Positions 62,297 to 64,000 of a stretch of DNA of 64,000 bases are shown piece by piece. The translations under genes and the position numbers were made by a program. The stretch is from Deltaproteobacteria bacterium (GTDB lineage Bacteria; UBA10199; DSSB01). The DNA lies in NCBI GenBank assembly GCA_024233625.1, contig JACKPJ010000002.1:62001-126000 (forward strand). Reading direction: 5' to 3'. Under the pieces are notes generated by a model. It did not search any database. It was not told the origin of the DNA and saw only the letters and a program-made list of their open reading frames with translations. Each line of letters begins with the position of its first letter. Position 1 is the first letter of the stretch.

Positions 62297-63118
62297 ATGA
62301 AGATAGAAAGAGAAAGCTTTGCTGCTTTAGTGCAAAAACTATGTTTAGATATTCGACAATTGGAGAAAGTTTGTTTTTTTGAAAAAACGGATTCAACTAA
62401 TCGACAAGCAGCATTATTAGCTAAATCAGGAGAGCCTGAAGGTACTTTGGTGATTGCAGACTGCCAAACAGAGGGAAGAGGGCGCTTGCAGAGGCGTTGG
62501 GAATCCCCTGAAGCGAAGGGCTTGTATTTCACCTTAATTCTTCGACCAAATTTAAGTCCTCAACAAGCTCCATTGCTGACTTTGCTGGCGGGACTTGCAC
62601 TTTTGCGTGTTCTAAGGGTTTTAGGTTTTGAGAATACTTTGCTAAAATGGCCCAATGATATTTGGGTCAATCATAAAAAACTTGCGGGTATCTTATGTGA
62701 ATTAGTCATTCAGCAAGGGGGTCACTCTTCCAAAATAGATTATGTACTTTTGGGCATAGGGATTAATGTTTCGCAGTCACAGGAAGATTTTCCAGAAGAT
62801 CTTCAAGACATCGCAACTTCTCTTTTTGAACTAAGTGGTCAACATTATTCTCGGATAGATTTGTTAAAAAAAATCCTCGAAGAAATTTTTATACAAATTG
62901 AAAATTTCATTCAAAAAGGTTCCAGTTTCATGATAGAAGAGTGGAAGAGATTATCCGGTTTCATAGGAAAAAAAATCATTTTTGAGGATGCTGGGAAAAG
63001 TTATGAAGCGACTACTCTCGATCTAGATCACCAGGGTCATCTACAAGTAAAGTTAGAGAGTGGGATAATAAAAAGTTTAATTGCAGAGGAAGTTAGCTTA
63101 AAATCGCTTTCAGATTAA
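62297..63118 (+). CDS. birA: Biotin-[acetyl-CoA-carboxylase] ligase
   Basis: This 273-residue enzyme attaches biotin to carboxyl-carrier proteins. Signatures are FFEKTDSTNRQAALLAKSGE, ADCQTEGRGRLQRRWESPEA (the biotinyl-AMP loop), LKWPNDIWVNHKKLAGILCE and VLLGIGINVSQSQEDFPED. A C-terminal beta domain is present (GKKIIFEDAGKSYEATTLD). No N-terminal HTH is seen, so it is the catalytic-only class and not a repressor. It is followed by coaX, a frequent pairing. Confidence 0.95.
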   Translation: MKIERESFAALVQKLCLDIRQLEKVCFFEKTDSTNRQAALLAKSGEPEGTLVIADCQTEGRGRLQRRWESPEAKGLYFTLILRPNLSPQQAPLLTLLAGLALLRVLRVLGFENTLLKWPNDIWVNHKKLAGILCELVIQQGGHSSKIDYVLLGIGINVSQSQEDFPEDLQDIATSLFELSGQHYSRIDLLKKILEEIFIQIENFIQKGSSFMIEEWKRLSGFIGKKIIFEDAGKSYEATTLDLDHQGHLQVKLESGIIKSLIAEEVSLKSLSD

Positions 63119-63208
63119 CTTTAATATAAAAGCCTAAGTTTAGGAGCATTGAGAAATCTTGCATGTTTTATGAAGAATTTACTGCCAAATATTTCTCTTT
63201 AAAAAATT

Positions 63209-64000
63209 ATGTTATTAGTCATCGATATCGGTAATACGAATATGTTGGTGGGGGTCTATGAGGGTAAAAAACTCACTCATCATTGGCGATTAGAAACCAA
63301 AAAAGAACGCACAGCAGATGAGTTGGGTATCTTTTTTAAAGAGCTTTTCCAATTTGCTGAACTTGATTTAAAAGCTGTCGAGGAAATCATTATTTCAAAT
63401 GTGGTTCCTCCGATGGAGTTTAGCTTGCAGCGAATGTGTGAGCGTTACTTTAAGAAAAAAGCCGTATTTGTGGATGCTTCGATGTCTTCGCCGATCAAGA
63501 TTGGATTGCAAAATCCAGAACAAATTGGTGCAGATCGTATTGTCAATGCAGTCGCGGGAGTGCATTTTTATGGAGCTCCGTTAATTATTGTTGATTTTGG
63601 TACAGCGACAACTTTTGATTATATCAATAAAAATAAGGTTTATCGAGGAGGTTGTATTACTCCAGGGATTGCTGTTTCTAACGAAGCCCTAGTTCAGAAA
63701 GCTTCGAAGCTTCCTCAAGTCGAAATCAAGAAACCGAAGAGGGTAATTGGTCGAGAGACTATCGAGAGTATGCAGTCTGGAATTTTCTATGGCTATATTG
63801 GTATGGTAGATGCAATTGTGAAAAAAATCCAGGAGGAAGCCAAAGTCAAATGTCCTGTCATTGCAACAGGTGGTTTTTTAAGTCTAATTACTCAATCTTC
63901 TAAGACAATCCAAAAAGCGGATCCTTTTCTAACATTAGAGGGTTTGCGTTTAATGGCTGTATCTCTAAAAAATAGGCGAAAGCTCCATCCTCCTACCCGA
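63209..64000 (+). CDS. coaX: Type III pantothenate kinase CoaX (runs to the window edge)
   Basis: The frame from ATG 63209 stays open for 264 codons to the window end, so the stop codon is not seen. Type III kinases have about 255-260 residues, so it is nearly complete. Signatures are MLLVIDIGNTNMLVGVYEGK (phosphate loop), IISNVVPPMEF, NPEQIGADRIVNAVAGVHF, IIVDFGTATTFDYIN and GGCITPGIAVSNEAL. It phosphorylates pantothenate in CoA synthesis. It lies 90 bp downstream of birA. Confidence 0.94.
   Translation, partial: MLLVIDIGNTNMLVGVYEGKKLTHHWRLETKKERTADELGIFFKELFQFAELDLKAVEEIIISNVVPPMEFSLQRMCERYFKKKAVFVDASMSSPIKIGLQNPEQIGADRIVNAVAGVHFYGAPLIIVDFGTATTFDYINKNKVYRGGCITPGIAVSNEALVQKASKLPQVEIKKPKRVIGRETIESMQSGIFYGYIGMVDAIVKKIQEEAKVKCPVIATGGFLSLITQSSKTIQKADPFLTLEGLRLMAVSLKNRRKLHPPTR

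Overview
The window looks like one contig of a Gram-negative, moderately AT-rich bacterium, probably from the former Deltaproteobacteria or a nearby lineage. The pointers are a dcw cluster with an MraZ-type operator and a meso-diaminopimelate-type MurE, KorAB 2-oxoacid:ferredoxin oxidoreductase, a giant 2-hydroxyacyl-CoA dehydratase activase with its partner, and a histone H1-like lysine/alanine repeat protein. The taxonomic placement is an inference from gene content only.

Region 1-10,450 is accessory. It holds two polymorphic toxin/immunity pairs (237-1647 and 2111-3462). The two toxins share about 250 N-terminal residues and their upstream DNA, but end in different toxin domains; the second is a colicin E5-type tRNase with an ImmE5-like partner. 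A 52-bp perfect direct repeat (1843-1894 and 10373-10424) equals the 3' part of the intact tRNA-Pro(UGG) gene at 10380-10452. It brackets an 8.6-kb integrated island that ends in a truncated tyrosine recombinase. The island cargo is an HTH regulator, a DUF4297-like nuclease and a very large nuclease-plus-helical-repeat protein, a plausible undescribed defence operon. The large gene is now broken by five single-nucleotide indels, each in a homopolymer run.

Region 10,570-13,890 has a CxxCxxCC-family protein, a secreted PEGA-like protein, a histone H1-like gene that may use -1 programmed frameshifting, and a FAD oxidoreductase. Region 14,050-26,414 is the division and cell-wall (dcw) operon: mraZ, a STAS protein, rsmH, ftsL with a lysine-rich tail, ftsI, murE, murF, mraY, murD, ftsW, murG. 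It stops before murC, ftsQ, ftsA and ftsZ.

Region 26,418-35,304 mixes a Ca2+/cation antiporter, an aldehyde dehydrogenase-like protein, a DUF1016_N-SNase fusion, a DUF3800 protein, a run of four unrecognised small genes, a DUF4149-like membrane protein and elbB. Region 35,363-40,054 is a peroxiredoxin, then an operon in which korAB is flanked by two CBS-domain genes.

Region 40,320-45,162 is ribE-ribBA-ribH-nusB, a lone M17 N-terminal domain, and ffh. Region 45,235-52,167 has gshB, an RluA-type pseudouridine synthase, a tandem UspA protein and a gyrA-TPR-DUF192 operon. Region 52,466-64,000 holds a secreted beta-helix/DUF11 protein, the giant activase and its dehydratase-like partner, a TetR regulator, purM-purN, birA and a coaX gene that runs to the window edge. 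No CRISPR array, rRNA or complete transposon is visible.
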